From: CAZQRW01 sp964596115
Lineage (GTDB): Bacteria > Hydrothermota > UBA3072 > B12-G15
NCBI GenBank assembly: GCA_964596115.1
Contig: CAZQRW010000013.1
Span: forward strand, 1-37,185
Reading direction: 5' to 3'
DNA: 37,185 nucleotides
Positions 15,538 to 23,720 of the stretch are shown one piece after another; positions within the stretch are counted from its first letter, which is position 1; each line of letters opens with the position of its first letter. Position numbers and translations under genes: made by a program. Under the pieces are notes generated by a model. That model ran no database searches. It had not been told where the DNA came from and worked only from the letters and a program-made list of their open reading frames with translations.

Positions 15538-15799
15538 GAAGTTTTTATTCCTCATATTAACTATTGCTATACTATTTTACATCTTTGGTGGGAGGTTCGG
15601 TCTTATCTCCTTAATAAAATTAAAAAGAGAAGAAAACAGGCTTTCTGCCAGACTTACAAGATTAAAGGCTGAAAAAATAATAATGGAAAGTTCCATCTAC
15701 AGAATAAAGAATGACCCTGATTATGTAGAGAAGCTCGCAAGGGAAAAGTTGGGTATGATAAAAAAAGGCGAAAAAATAATATTTATAAAGGAAAGATGA
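15506..15799 (+). CDS. FtsB/DivIC-family septum formation initiator
   Basis: The 97-residue product has a basic N-terminus, one membrane segment (FLFLILTIAILFYIFGG, about residues 13-29), a coiled coil (LIKLKREENRLSARLTRLKA) and the family signature DPDYVEKLAREKLGMIKKGE. FtsB/DivIC proteins link FtsL and FtsQ/DivIB in the divisome and are bitopic with the coil outside the cytoplasm. The ATG at 15506 lies within the end of eno, in another frame, with only a weak GGGAG about 12 nt upstream, so translation may depend on coupling to eno; a TTG at 15512 is an alternative start. ftcD follows after 18 nt. Family membership is clear; choosing between FtsB and DivIC is not possible here. Confidence 0.85.
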   Translation: MGLKRSSKKGRKFLFLILTIAILFYIFGGRFGLISLIKLKREENRLSARLTRLKAEKIIMESSIYRIKNDPDYVEKLAREKLGMIKKGEKIIFIKER

Positions 15800-15817
15800 T
15801 GTTATAAGGAGGTCTAA

Positions 15818-17485
15818 ATGGGAATAAAGGGCAATAGAATCGTTGAATGTGTACCAAATTTTTCTGAAGGCAGAAATATGGATATTATAAATGCTATTAC
15901 GAAAGAGATAGAAGAGACGGAGGATGTCGTCCTTCTGGATGTCGATCCTGGAGCAGATACAAATAGAACCGTTGTTACCTTTGTAGGTTCACCTGAAGGT
16001 GTCAAAGAAGCCGCCTTTAAGGCAATTAAGAAGGCTTCAGAATTAATAGATATGAGGAATCATAAAGGTGCCCACCCTCGAATGGGTGCAACAGATGTAT
16101 GTCCCTTTGTTCCTGTTTCAGGTGTCAATATGAATGATTGTATAGAAATTGCAAAAGATGTTGGTAAAAAGGTTGCAGAACAATTGAATATACCTGTTTA
16201 TCTGTATGAAGAAGCAGCAACACGTCCCGAAAGAAAAGACCTTTCTAATGTAAGAAAGGGCGAATATGAAGGTTTACCAGAAAAATTAAAAGACCCTGAA
16301 TGGGCTCCGGACTTTGGAAAACCTATCTTCAATCCTAGGTCAGGTGCATCAATAATAGGTGCCAGAGAATTCCTTATTGCCTATAATTTAAATCTTAATA
16401 CAAGGGATAAAAAACGTGCAAATAAAGTTGCTTTTACCATACGAGAGAGGGGAAAATTAAATAAAAATGCAGAGGGAAATAAGGTTAGAATCCCAGGGTT
16501 GTTGAAAGCAGTCAAGGCAATAGGATGGTATATTCCCGAGTATGGTTTTGCTCAAATTTCTGTAAATCTAATTAACTACAAAATCACCCCCCTCTGGAAA
16601 CTATTTGAAGTTGCCTCCGAAGAGGCTGATAAGATTGGTTTAAGGGTTACTGGGAGTGAATTAGTAGGCCTCATTCCAAAAGAAGCTATGATACAAGCTG
16701 GAAGACATTTTCTTGATAAACAGGGAAAATGCAGTGGTGTTCCAGAAGAGGAACTTATCCATATAGCAGTATTATCAATGGGTATGGATCAAATTGCTCC
16801 CTTCAGACCTGAGGAAAAAATAATTGAATATAGAATAGCAAAACCAAGAATACTCTCAGGTATGGGGATAAATAAATTTATTGATGACCTCTCATCAGAT
16901 TCACCAGCCCCGGGAGGTGGAAGTGTTGCTGCCCTTCTTGGAAGTCTTTCATCTGCTCTTTCCTCAATGGTTGCAAACCTTACTTATGGAAAAAAGGGTT
17001 ATGAGGATGCGTATTCTGTAATGAATGATATTGCAATAAAACTACAGGAGATAAAAGATGAATTTCTGAATCTTATGGATGAAGATACAGAGGCATTCAA
17101 TAAAGTGATGGATGCATTCAGACTACCACGGAAAACCGAGGAAGAAAAAATTGAAAGGGAAAAGATAATTGAAGAGGCAACGAAGGGCGCCACCCTTATT
17201 CCTCTTGAAACCCTTAGGTTAACAAAAGAGATTATCCCACTTATTGAAGTTGCAGCTAAAAAGGGAAACAAAAATTCGATAAGTGATGCAGGTGTATCTG
17301 CAATCAGCGCAATAGGAGCGGCTGAATCCGCCTATTTGAATATAATAATAAATCTCAAGTCTATAAAGGATCAAAGCTTTGTTGCCAAAATAAAGAAAGA
17401 GGCAAATGAGCATTTAGAATATGTAAGGAAAGAGGCAGAAAAAATAAAAAATGGAGTTATGGAGAAGTTGAAGAAAGATTTATAA
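15818..17485 (+). CDS. ftcD: Bifunctional glutamate formiminotransferase / formimino-THF cyclodeaminase
   Basis: Transfers the formimino group from formiminoglutamate to tetrahydrofolate, then releases ammonia to give 5,10-methenyl-THF, the last steps of one histidine degradation route. The formiminotransferase part (about residues 8-335) opens with IVECVPNFSEGRN and contains the catalytic His86 in GAHPRMGATDVCPF. The cyclodeaminase part (about 355-555) has the helical domain with SPAPGGGSVAALLGSLSSAL and GNKNSISDAGVSA. The 555 residues match the full fused enzyme. A perfect AAGGAGG precedes the ATG. No other hut gene lies in the window, so it may serve one-carbon supply or pair with distant hut genes. 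It follows the FtsB-like gene by 18 nt and may share its transcript. Confidence 0.95.
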   Translation: MGIKGNRIVECVPNFSEGRNMDIINAITKEIEETEDVVLLDVDPGADTNRTVVTFVGSPEGVKEAAFKAIKKASELIDMRNHKGAHPRMGATDVCPFVPVSGVNMNDCIEIAKDVGKKVAEQLNIPVYLYEEAATRPERKDLSNVRKGEYEGLPEKLKDPEWAPDFGKPIFNPRSGASIIGAREFLIAYNLNLNTRDKKRANKVAFTIRERGKLNKNAEGNKVRIPGLLKAVKAIGWYIPEYGFAQISVNLINYKITPLWKLFEVASEEADKIGLRVTGSELVGLIPKEAMIQAGRHFLDKQGKCSGVPEEELIHIAVLSMGMDQIAPFRPEEKIIEYRIAKPRILSGMGINKFIDDLSSDSPAPGGGSVAALLGSLSSALSSMVANLTYGKKGYEDAYSVMNDIAIKLQEIKDEFLNLMDEDTEAFNKVMDAFRLPRKTEEEKIEREKIIEEATKGATLIPLETLRLTKEIIPLIEVAAKKGNKNSISDAGVSAISAIGAAESAYLNIIINLKSIKDQSFVAKIKKEANEHLEYVRKEAEKIKNGVMEKLKKDL

Positions 17486-17501
17486 GAAATAAGAAATTCA
17501 A

Positions 17502-17529
17502 TTGACATCAAAATAAAATTTTTTATAAT
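17502..17529 (+). promoter_or_regulatory. Sigma-70-type promoter, TTGACA-16-TATAAT
   Basis: TTGACA at 17502-17507 and TATAAT at 17524-17529, both perfect, spaced by 16 A/T-rich bases. It starts 17 nt after the ftcD stop and serves the lipoprotein gene at 17557, whose AAGGAGG lies at 17546. Confidence 0.75.
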
Positions 17530-17556
17530 TAAAAAACGATACAAAAAGGAGGAATT

Positions 17557-18081
17557 ATGATTAAAAAAATATTTTTTCTTACTTCAATAATAATTATGGT
17601 TAATTCTGGGTGCGAAAAGGGAACTACCATTGTTTACTTTGATGAAGGAATGGTTGAAATTTCTTTTGCCAATCCGGGCAGAGTAGATTTTTTCATACCA
17701 GACCTAGGTGCCTCCGGTTGGAATTACGGAGATACAGGCAATGCAACAGAAACTTTGAGTATATGGGTTAAAGAAAATTCCGGGAAAGAAATCTCTCTTT
17801 CCGGGATTTCATGGAGACTTTACTCCATTAATGAATGGCTCAGCTATGATGGAACGGAATTTGTTCCTCCGATTATTTTGCCTGCTAATGACTCAACACT
17901 CGTTCAAGTACCCATTACAATTGATGAAGGACTTGCCCACCAGATAGACATTGCTGATGGCATTGAGGATTACACCAATACAGGAACATTTAAATTCTGG
18001 GCTGTTGGTTATGACAATGAATATTATAAACCCATTGGTTCAAACTATATATACTCAGAAATGTCTGTGCAGAAGCCTTAA
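17557..18081 (+). CDS. Small lipoprotein of unknown function
   Basis: The 174-residue product has a lipoprotein signal (IIIMVNSGC, Cys19). The mature part is beta-rich with an Ig-like look (GMVEISFANPGRVDFFIPDL, ETLSIWVKENSGKEISLSG, LPANDSTLVQVPITID), as in choice-of-anchor or Ig-fold periplasmic proteins. No catalytic motif or known family is recognised. It has its own promoter 28 nt upstream and a strong ribosome-binding site, so it is expressed independently of ftcD. It is the last plus-strand gene before the convergent junction. Confidence 0.75.
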   Translation: MIKKIFFLTSIIIMVNSGCEKGTTIVYFDEGMVEISFANPGRVDFFIPDLGASGWNYGDTGNATETLSIWVKENSGKEISLSGISWRLYSINEWLSYDGTEFVPPIILPANDSTLVQVPITIDEGLAHQIDIADGIEDYTNTGTFKFWAVGYDNEYYKPIGSNYIYSEMSVQKP

Positions 18082-18140
18082 AACTTTATTTGTAACTTAT
18101 TCTACTCACTAATGCATTTTTTAAAACATATGTGAAGAAA

Positions 18141-18170
18141 AAACTGGATAGATTTTTATCTATCCAGTTT
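18141..18170 (-). terminator. Intrinsic terminator closing the minus-strand genes
   Basis: A perfect 13-bp inverted repeat (AAACTGGATAGAT and its complement) with a 4-nt loop. On the minus strand the CCAG side of the stem runs straight into TTTTTTCTTC, an ideal U-tract. On the plus strand only TTTACT follows, so it may act weakly as a terminator for the lipoprotein gene too. The 382-bp stretch 18082-18463 holds this hairpin and the small ORF at 18204-18296; I see nothing else definite in it. Confidence 0.85.
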
Positions 18171-18203
18171 ACTATGAAGGTGGATATTACTTATTAAATG
18201 TTT

Positions 18204-18296
18204 TTACCGAGTTATTTGTATTATTTTGGTTCTCAGATCAATAGCAGGATTGTAATCCCTCCTGTAATCTCCAAATCTTTTGTTAAGTTTTATCAT
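18204..18296 (-). CDS. Small ORF, 30 codons, unknown function
   Basis: ATG at 18296 stands 5 nt after AAAAGGAGG, one of the best ribosome-binding sites in the window. The product starts MIKLNKRFGDYRRDYN and continues PAIDLRTKII to a TAA at 18204. It is basic and soluble-looking, with no membrane segment or signal. It lies 167 bp beyond the valS stop and 33 bp before the terminator, so it would be the last gene of the minus-strand transcript or a short unit of its own; a promoter upstream is not convincing (TTGATG with a poorly spaced TATCAT). It could be a real small protein, a decayed gene end, or a leader-type peptide. Confidence 0.5.
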   Translation of the reverse strand: MIKLNKRFGDYRRDYNPAIDLRTKIIQITR

Positions 18297-18463
18297 TTAT
18301 TCCTCCTTTTAAAGTATGATACAGAAATAAAAGAATTGTTTCATCAATAAAGATGTTTTAATATGGGATTAATCTACAAATACAATTATTATTTGAAGCT
18401 TTTCATTTAGTAATGTGAAATACGGATAGTTTAATTGATTGAAAACCATTAGATTTAATACTT

Positions 18464-21073
18464 TTATATATGCTCCAGGATTCTCTCTATTTTTCCCAGT
18501 TTTTCTTTGAAAAGTTTTTCTTTCTCCCTTGTTTTTTTAACTATTTGAGGGGGTGCCTTTTCAAGGAATTTTTTATTACTCATCTTCTTTGTGATCTTTT
18601 CAATCTCACTTTTCAAAGATTCTACTTCCCTGTTCAATCGCCTTCTTTCCTTCTCATAGTCAATAATCCCCTCTAATGGAACAAATGCTTCAAGGCCTTT
18701 CATCGTAATAAAAGCTGAATGGGCAATATGTTCACCTACTTTTATATCTTCTATACCACCAATCTGCTTTATCCATATCTCTTCCTCTTCTATCAAGTTT
18801 ACATATCTTTGTTTTCCCTTTAATATAACGTTGACTTTTTTCCCGGGAGGTATGTTAAATTCACCCCTGATATTTCTTACTTTTTCAACAAATTCCTTTA
18901 AGTAGTTAATCTCTCCCTCAATATTTTTATCGATAAGTGTCTTTTCAGAATAAGGCCATTCTGTTTGAGAAATTGAGCTGCTACCCTCATAAAAATAGTG
19001 GTATATCTCTTCTGTGATAAATGGAATGAATGGATGAAGTAATTTAAGAAAATTATCAAGGGACCATAATGCAACTGCTAACGATGATTCTTTACTCTCT
19101 TGATTCTGAGAATAGAGAAAAGGCTTGATCATCTCAATGTACCAATCACAATACTCAAACCAGAATCTCTCATATATTATTTTTACTGCTTCGTTTATTC
19201 TAAAGTTATTTAGGGCATTATCCACTTCAATAATTGTATTCGTTATCCTTGAAATTATCCACCTATCTATTCTTTTTAAAGCTATATCCTCTATTCCTGG
19301 TTTCTGTTCTTCCCTGTTAGAAAGTATAAACCTTGATGCGTTCCACAATTTATTGAGGAAATTTCTTCCTGTCTCTATACTTTTTTCTGAGTAAATTACA
19401 TCTTTACCTTCTGGTGTAATTAGAAGTAAACCTATTCTTAAACCATCAGCACCATATTTCTCAATCAAATTCATTGGATCGGGTGAATTGCCAAGTGATT
19501 TCGAAAATCTCCTTCTCTTCTCATCTCTAACCAGACCGGTAATATAAACATCTGTGAAAGGAACATCATCCATAAATTCCAACGAAGACATTATCATACG
19601 TGCGACCCAGAGAAAAATTATATCCCATGCTGTAACGAGAGTGTCCGTGGGGAAAAACTTTTTTAAATCTTCTGTTTGATCAGGCCATCCCATTGTAGCA
19701 AAAGGCCACAGCCATGATGAAAACCATGTATCAAGAACATCTTCCTCTTGAACAATATTGGTAGAACCACATTTGGGACATTTTTTTACATCTTCTTCAC
19801 TTACAATAATTTCTCCACAGTCCTTGCAATAAAAAACAGGTATTCTGTGCCCCCACCATAATTGTCTTGAAATGACCCAATCCACAATATTATCAAGCCA
19901 ATGATAGTAAACCTTTTCCCAACGAGGTAAAAAGAACTTTATCTTCCCCTCCTTCACAACCTTCTTTGCTTTTGCAGCAAGATCTGCCATCTTAACAAAC
20001 CATTGAGTGGAAATATATGGCTCAATAGTCGTATGGCATCTACTACAATGACCCACAGAATGAATATGTGGTTCTATCTTCTCTAAAAGATTTAACGATG
20101 TGAGGTCTCTTACTATCTCTTTCCTTGCCTCAAATCTATCAAGCCCCTCATATTTACCACCATTTTTATTTATTTTACCATTTTTATCTATTACAATAAT
20201 CCTATCGAGTTTATGCTTTATACCTATCTGAAAATCATTGTAGTCATGGGCTGGAGTAATCTTTACGGCGCCTGTGCCAAAATCTTTATCAACTTGTTTA
20301 TCTGCAATAATTGGTATTTCTCTGTTCATAATTGGGAGTATTGCAACTTTACCTATATAGTTTTTGTATCTCTTATCGTGAGGGTTAACAGCTATAGCGG
20401 TATCACCAAGCATAGTCTCAGGTCTAGTTGTGGCAACTGTAATATATCCACCATCTTTCAATGGATAATTTATGTACCATAGACTACTGTTTTCCTCTTC
20501 ATATTCTACCTCTTCGTTTGAGATTACTGTTTTACACCGGGGGCAATAATTTATTATATATTCACCTTTGTAGATATACTTCTTTTCATATAACTTTACA
20601 AAGGTGTGTTTAACAGCCCTTGCATATGCTGGATCGAGGGTAAATCGTTCCCTTGTCCAATCACAAGCAAGCCCTAATTTTTTCATTTGAGTTACAATCC
20701 TATCATGATATTCCTTTTCCCACTTCCATACTTCCTTAACAAATGCCTCCCGTCCAAGATCGAAACGTGTCTTACCTTCTTCTCGTAATTTCCTTTCCAC
20801 TACATTTTGCGTTGCAATCCCTGCGTGATCAGTACCAGGGAGCAAAAGAACTTCGTATCCTTGCATTTTCTTAAATCTTATTAAAACATCTTGAATGGCG
20901 TGATTCAATACATGGCCTATCGTTAAAATCCCAGTAACATTGGGTGGTGGAAGCACTATAGAATATTTAGGCTTATCAGAGTCTGCATTTGCCACAAATA
21001 TTTTTTTCTCCTCCCAATATTTCCTCCACTTTTCTTCAACCTGTTTTGGCTCATATTTAGTTGGTAAATTCAC
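18464..21073 (-). CDS. valS: Valyl-tRNA synthetase
   Basis: Charges tRNA-Val with valine in the cytosol. The GTG at 21073 is the start, 7 nt after AAGGAGG and 3 nt after the upstream stop. The 869 residues have PPPNVTGILTIGHVLN (signature region, 42-57), the LLLPGTDHAGIATQ block, an editing domain (TTRPET near 215, GTGAVKITPAHDYND at 266-280), zinc-ribbon cysteine pairs (CPRC at 177; CSRC at 343; CKDC and CPKC at 416-435), WWGHRIPVFY, DVLDTWFSSWLWPF and the second signature RRFSKSLGNSPDP (Ser-Lys-Ser at 524-526). The C-terminus is the ValRS coiled-coil arm. The HIGH motif reads TIGH and KMSKS reads RFSKS; both are variants but the key His and Lys remain. Confidence 0.96.
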   Translation of the reverse strand: MNLPTKYEPKQVEEKWRKYWEEKKIFVANADSDKPKYSIVLPPPNVTGILTIGHVLNHAIQDVLIRFKKMQGYEVLLLPGTDHAGIATQNVVERKLREEGKTRFDLGREAFVKEVWKWEKEYHDRIVTQMKKLGLACDWTRERFTLDPAYARAVKHTFVKLYEKKYIYKGEYIINYCPRCKTVISNEEVEYEEENSSLWYINYPLKDGGYITVATTRPETMLGDTAIAVNPHDKRYKNYIGKVAILPIMNREIPIIADKQVDKDFGTGAVKITPAHDYNDFQIGIKHKLDRIIVIDKNGKINKNGGKYEGLDRFEARKEIVRDLTSLNLLEKIEPHIHSVGHCSRCHTTIEPYISTQWFVKMADLAAKAKKVVKEGKIKFFLPRWEKVYYHWLDNIVDWVISRQLWWGHRIPVFYCKDCGEIIVSEEDVKKCPKCGSTNIVQEEDVLDTWFSSWLWPFATMGWPDQTEDLKKFFPTDTLVTAWDIIFLWVARMIMSSLEFMDDVPFTDVYITGLVRDEKRRRFSKSLGNSPDPMNLIEKYGADGLRIGLLLITPEGKDVIYSEKSIETGRNFLNKLWNASRFILSNREEQKPGIEDIALKRIDRWIISRITNTIIEVDNALNNFRINEAVKIIYERFWFEYCDWYIEMIKPFLYSQNQESKESSLAVALWSLDNFLKLLHPFIPFITEEIYHYFYEGSSSISQTEWPYSEKTLIDKNIEGEINYLKEFVEKVRNIRGEFNIPPGKKVNVILKGKQRYVNLIEEEEIWIKQIGGIEDIKVGEHIAHSAFITMKGLEAFVPLEGIIDYEKERRRLNREVESLKSEIEKITKKMSNKKFLEKAPPQIVKKTREKEKLFKEKLGKIERILEHI

Positions 21074-21076
21074 TAA

Positions 21077-23257
21077 CTATCCTCCTTCAGGTAATATCTG
21101 ATAGAATATTTTTATTTTACCAGCTTTTGTGTCAAAAATTTCTTTTTCCGATTTAATGGTTACCCTTTTCTCTGGTATATGAGTTTCATCAATTTCAGCA
21201 CCTTTTATTCCTTTTATTTTAGCTGCTATTCTTGAAATATCAACACCATATTTTTTAACTCTATACTGACCATCAAATCCATTATACCATTCCTTTATCT
21301 CCTTAACTAATTTTTTTTCTATATTATCGGGGTCACTTCCTTTAAAAGAGCCCGAATCTGTTATAGGCTCAAAATCAGCGAGGGAAAAAAGAAAGGAATA
21401 AATTGTTCTTGCGTCCGCTATAATAACCGATTGATTAGGATCCTTTGCTTTCGAATAAAGGTTGGCATTTCTTACCAGGTTACCTGTTACATCTGGCTCC
21501 CCAAAGGCGTTTATCCCAAAGGAAATATCAACACCTTGCTGCCCCGTCGCAATACCTATGCCTATTTGGAATATTTTTTTGAATTCAGGTGGAAGTTTAT
21601 CATAGCTAATACCGTGAAATTCTATCTTTCTCTCTTTTACTTCTTTAAACCAATCCTCGTAGTTTTTAAGATTATCCTTCACGAATTTCTCTGCTTCTAA
21701 TATCATATCTTTGGCACACAAAACTGCCCTGACTGGGGAATCCAATGAAGGTTTTAATGTAAAATCCTCTGGGACTTTATCCCCAAGTCTATATCTATTA
21801 AAGTCCATATACAATATATGACTATTTTTTGAGAAAAGAACTATTCCTCCATCACCTGTATCTTTTACGGGGAAACCCCCATATTTCAGTGCAATATCGA
21901 TTAATTGTTTTTGAAAGTGTTTTCTGATACCTTCTTCTTTTTCAGCAGAATGTAGTTTCTCACCCATAAATGTGGAACCTCTTATATCATAAACTAATAT
22001 TGTCACAGCCCTTGCAATCTGCCAAAAATCGAAATGAATTCTTTCTTTTTTATGTAGCTTTAAGTCAGGGAAAGACAATACTGCTCCTTCCCTTGCTTTC
22101 ATCCCAATCCATCTCGCTTCGTCCTTGCATAAATTTTTAAAATCACCATCAGGCCAGATCCGTATCATACTTTCAAAGATTTTATGGTAAACAGTAGGCT
22201 CAAACGTATTATAGTAAAAATTCTCTATTCTCTCTCTAAATTTATCGAAATCCAATGTCTTTATAAACATCTTCCTCCTGAATAAATCAGCAGGAATTCC
22301 TCTGAACTTTTTCTCTTCTAATTTATTTAATATTATTTCTTTTCTACTCTTTAATTTCTCTTTAATATCCTCGCCAACATAATTAAGAATTCTTGGCAAT
22401 TTCACCTTTTCACTTCTGTTTTTAGAAGGCTCAACTTTGAAGACACCTCTTAAAATTCCTTTCCCTATTTTTATTGAGGATTCAATCCTGTTTAGATTGT
22501 CAATAACGACCTCTGCGTCGTTAGAATCAATATTAGTTAGAACCTTCTCAAGCTGTTTCTTTACATTTTCAAAGATTTGCTTTGCATCAGGGGGTTCTTC
22601 TACATATTCATTGCTATGATTCTCTTGCAAGGAAATTTCGCTCCAATCAAAAAATAAATCTTCAAACTCCTCAAAAAAATCTACAATCCATATATCTTTT
22701 TTATTTTTTCTAAATGAGTCCCATCCTAAGTTATCTATTCTCTCTTTTGAATACAAGGACCTTTCAAGGTATCGTGAAATGTGTTCATCTGCTATACTCT
22801 TCTTTAATATTTTCCTTATCACTCCGAATATAAGATTTAATCTACTAAGGAATCTATTAATATCCTTATCTTTAACCTTTTGCAAATAATACTTTCTAAT
22901 CGCAACTTCTATTAAATAGATGTCGCCACTGGCTTGTGCATAATATTCAATATATTTTGCTACATCAGTTTCAAACTTGTCCAGGAAATATTCGAATTCT
23001 TCTTTTTTCCCTACTAAGAAATTCATATATTCTTTATAAAGTTGATCAAGTAATCTTCTAAATTCTTTTTGAAAAATGAAGTAAATTATGTCTTTTTTGT
23101 CACTTAAGGAAGTTAGTCTAGAAATAAGAAATCTTTTCTTAAGAATTTCAAAAAAAATAGAAAATTTTTCTTTATCTTCATATTTATTTCTCAAATTAGA
23201 AATATATCTTGTCTGTTTTTCTAAACTTGCTTCAATTTGTTGTATAGAGTCATCCAT
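21077..23257 (-). CDS. Class III nucleotide cyclase-like protein with long N-terminal helical region
   Basis: The 726-residue protein has an N-terminal part (1-400) that looks largely helical, is rich in Lys and Glu, and matches nothing I recognise. A cyclase homology domain follows at about 415-630: VTILVYDIRGST (first metal Asp424), FPVKDTGDGGIVLF (Lys465, second metal Asp469) and QIGIGIATGQQG. The last motif reads GNLVRNANLYSK, so the Asn and Arg expected in the V-N-x-A-x-R motif are Arg596 and Leu600. The insert between GDG and the IGIGIATG strand is about 95 residues, longer than usual. It may be an inactive or altered cyclase acting as a nucleotide sensor. No signal or membrane segment is seen. 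The start ATG lacks a clear ribosome-binding site. valS follows after 3 nt. Confidence 0.75.
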   Translation of the reverse strand: MDDSIQQIEASLEKQTRYISNLRNKYEDKEKFSIFFEILKKRFLISRLTSLSDKKDIIYFIFQKEFRRLLDQLYKEYMNFLVGKKEEFEYFLDKFETDVAKYIEYYAQASGDIYLIEVAIRKYYLQKVKDKDINRFLSRLNLIFGVIRKILKKSIADEHISRYLERSLYSKERIDNLGWDSFRKNKKDIWIVDFFEEFEDLFFDWSEISLQENHSNEYVEEPPDAKQIFENVKKQLEKVLTNIDSNDAEVVIDNLNRIESSIKIGKGILRGVFKVEPSKNRSEKVKLPRILNYVGEDIKEKLKSRKEIILNKLEEKKFRGIPADLFRRKMFIKTLDFDKFRERIENFYYNTFEPTVYHKIFESMIRIWPDGDFKNLCKDEARWIGMKAREGAVLSFPDLKLHKKERIHFDFWQIARAVTILVYDIRGSTFMGEKLHSAEKEEGIRKHFQKQLIDIALKYGGFPVKDTGDGGIVLFSKNSHILYMDFNRYRLGDKVPEDFTLKPSLDSPVRAVLCAKDMILEAEKFVKDNLKNYEDWFKEVKERKIEFHGISYDKLPPEFKKIFQIGIGIATGQQGVDISFGINAFGEPDVTGNLVRNANLYSKAKDPNQSVIIADARTIYSFLFSLADFEPITDSGSFKGSDPDNIEKKLVKEIKEWYNGFDGQYRVKKYGVDISRIAAKIKGIKGAEIDETHIPEKRVTIKSEKEIFDTKAGKIKIFYQILPEGG

Positions 23258-23366
23258 ATTATTTAATAATCACTAAGATATTTAAAATATCAACTGCACG
23301 ATAAATCATCTAGCTGGCAAAATTTAAATGCCTGCTCTTCGATTTTCTTAATTCACTTTAATCCAT

Positions 23367-23720
23367 CTATTGGACAAGCTCAACAATGGCTGTAGGACTT
23401 CCGTCTCCCTTTCTAAATCCCAGTTTGACCACCCTCACGTACCCACCGGTTCTGTCGGCATATCTTGTAACTATATCCTGTAGCAACTTATTATATGCGT
23501 TCCTGTTGTTAAGTATTTTTATAAGCTGTCTCTTCCTTGATATATCTGCATCTTTAGCCAGGTGTATTATATGTTCCGCATATGATTTTAATGCCTTTGC
23601 TTTTGTATCAGTAGTCTTCACTGATTCAGCAAGAATGAGTGATGCGACCATATTATTCATAAGGGCTTTTCTATGCGACGCCGTTCTCCCCAATTTCAAT
23701 GTTTTCTTTCTATGTCTCAC
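23367..23720 (-). CDS. rplQ: 50S ribosomal protein L17
   Basis: Large-subunit protein near the exit tunnel. GTG at 23720 is chosen because it gives the family start MRHRKKTLKLGRTASHRKAL and has GGAGG 5 nt upstream; the frame extends further upstream but that part lies in rpoA. The product is 117 residues, normal for bacteria, ending GDGSPTAIVELVQ. The start overlaps the end of rpoA by 11 nt, so the two are coupled. It is the last gene of the ribosomal block; a 109-bp spacer without a clear terminator follows before the cyclase-like gene. Confidence 0.96.
   Translation of the reverse strand: MRHRKKTLKLGRTASHRKALMNNMVASLILAESVKTTDTKAKALKSYAEHIIHLAKDADISRKRQLIKILNNRNAYNKLLQDIVTRYADRTGGYVRVVKLGFRKGDGSPTAIVELVQ

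Noticed and set aside
23258..23366. Terminator or promoter between rplQ and the cyclase-like gene
   Set aside because: GGCA and TGCC can pair weakly but no U-tract follows. TTGATA with GATTAT at 16 nt is only a partial promoter match. Neither is strong enough to list.
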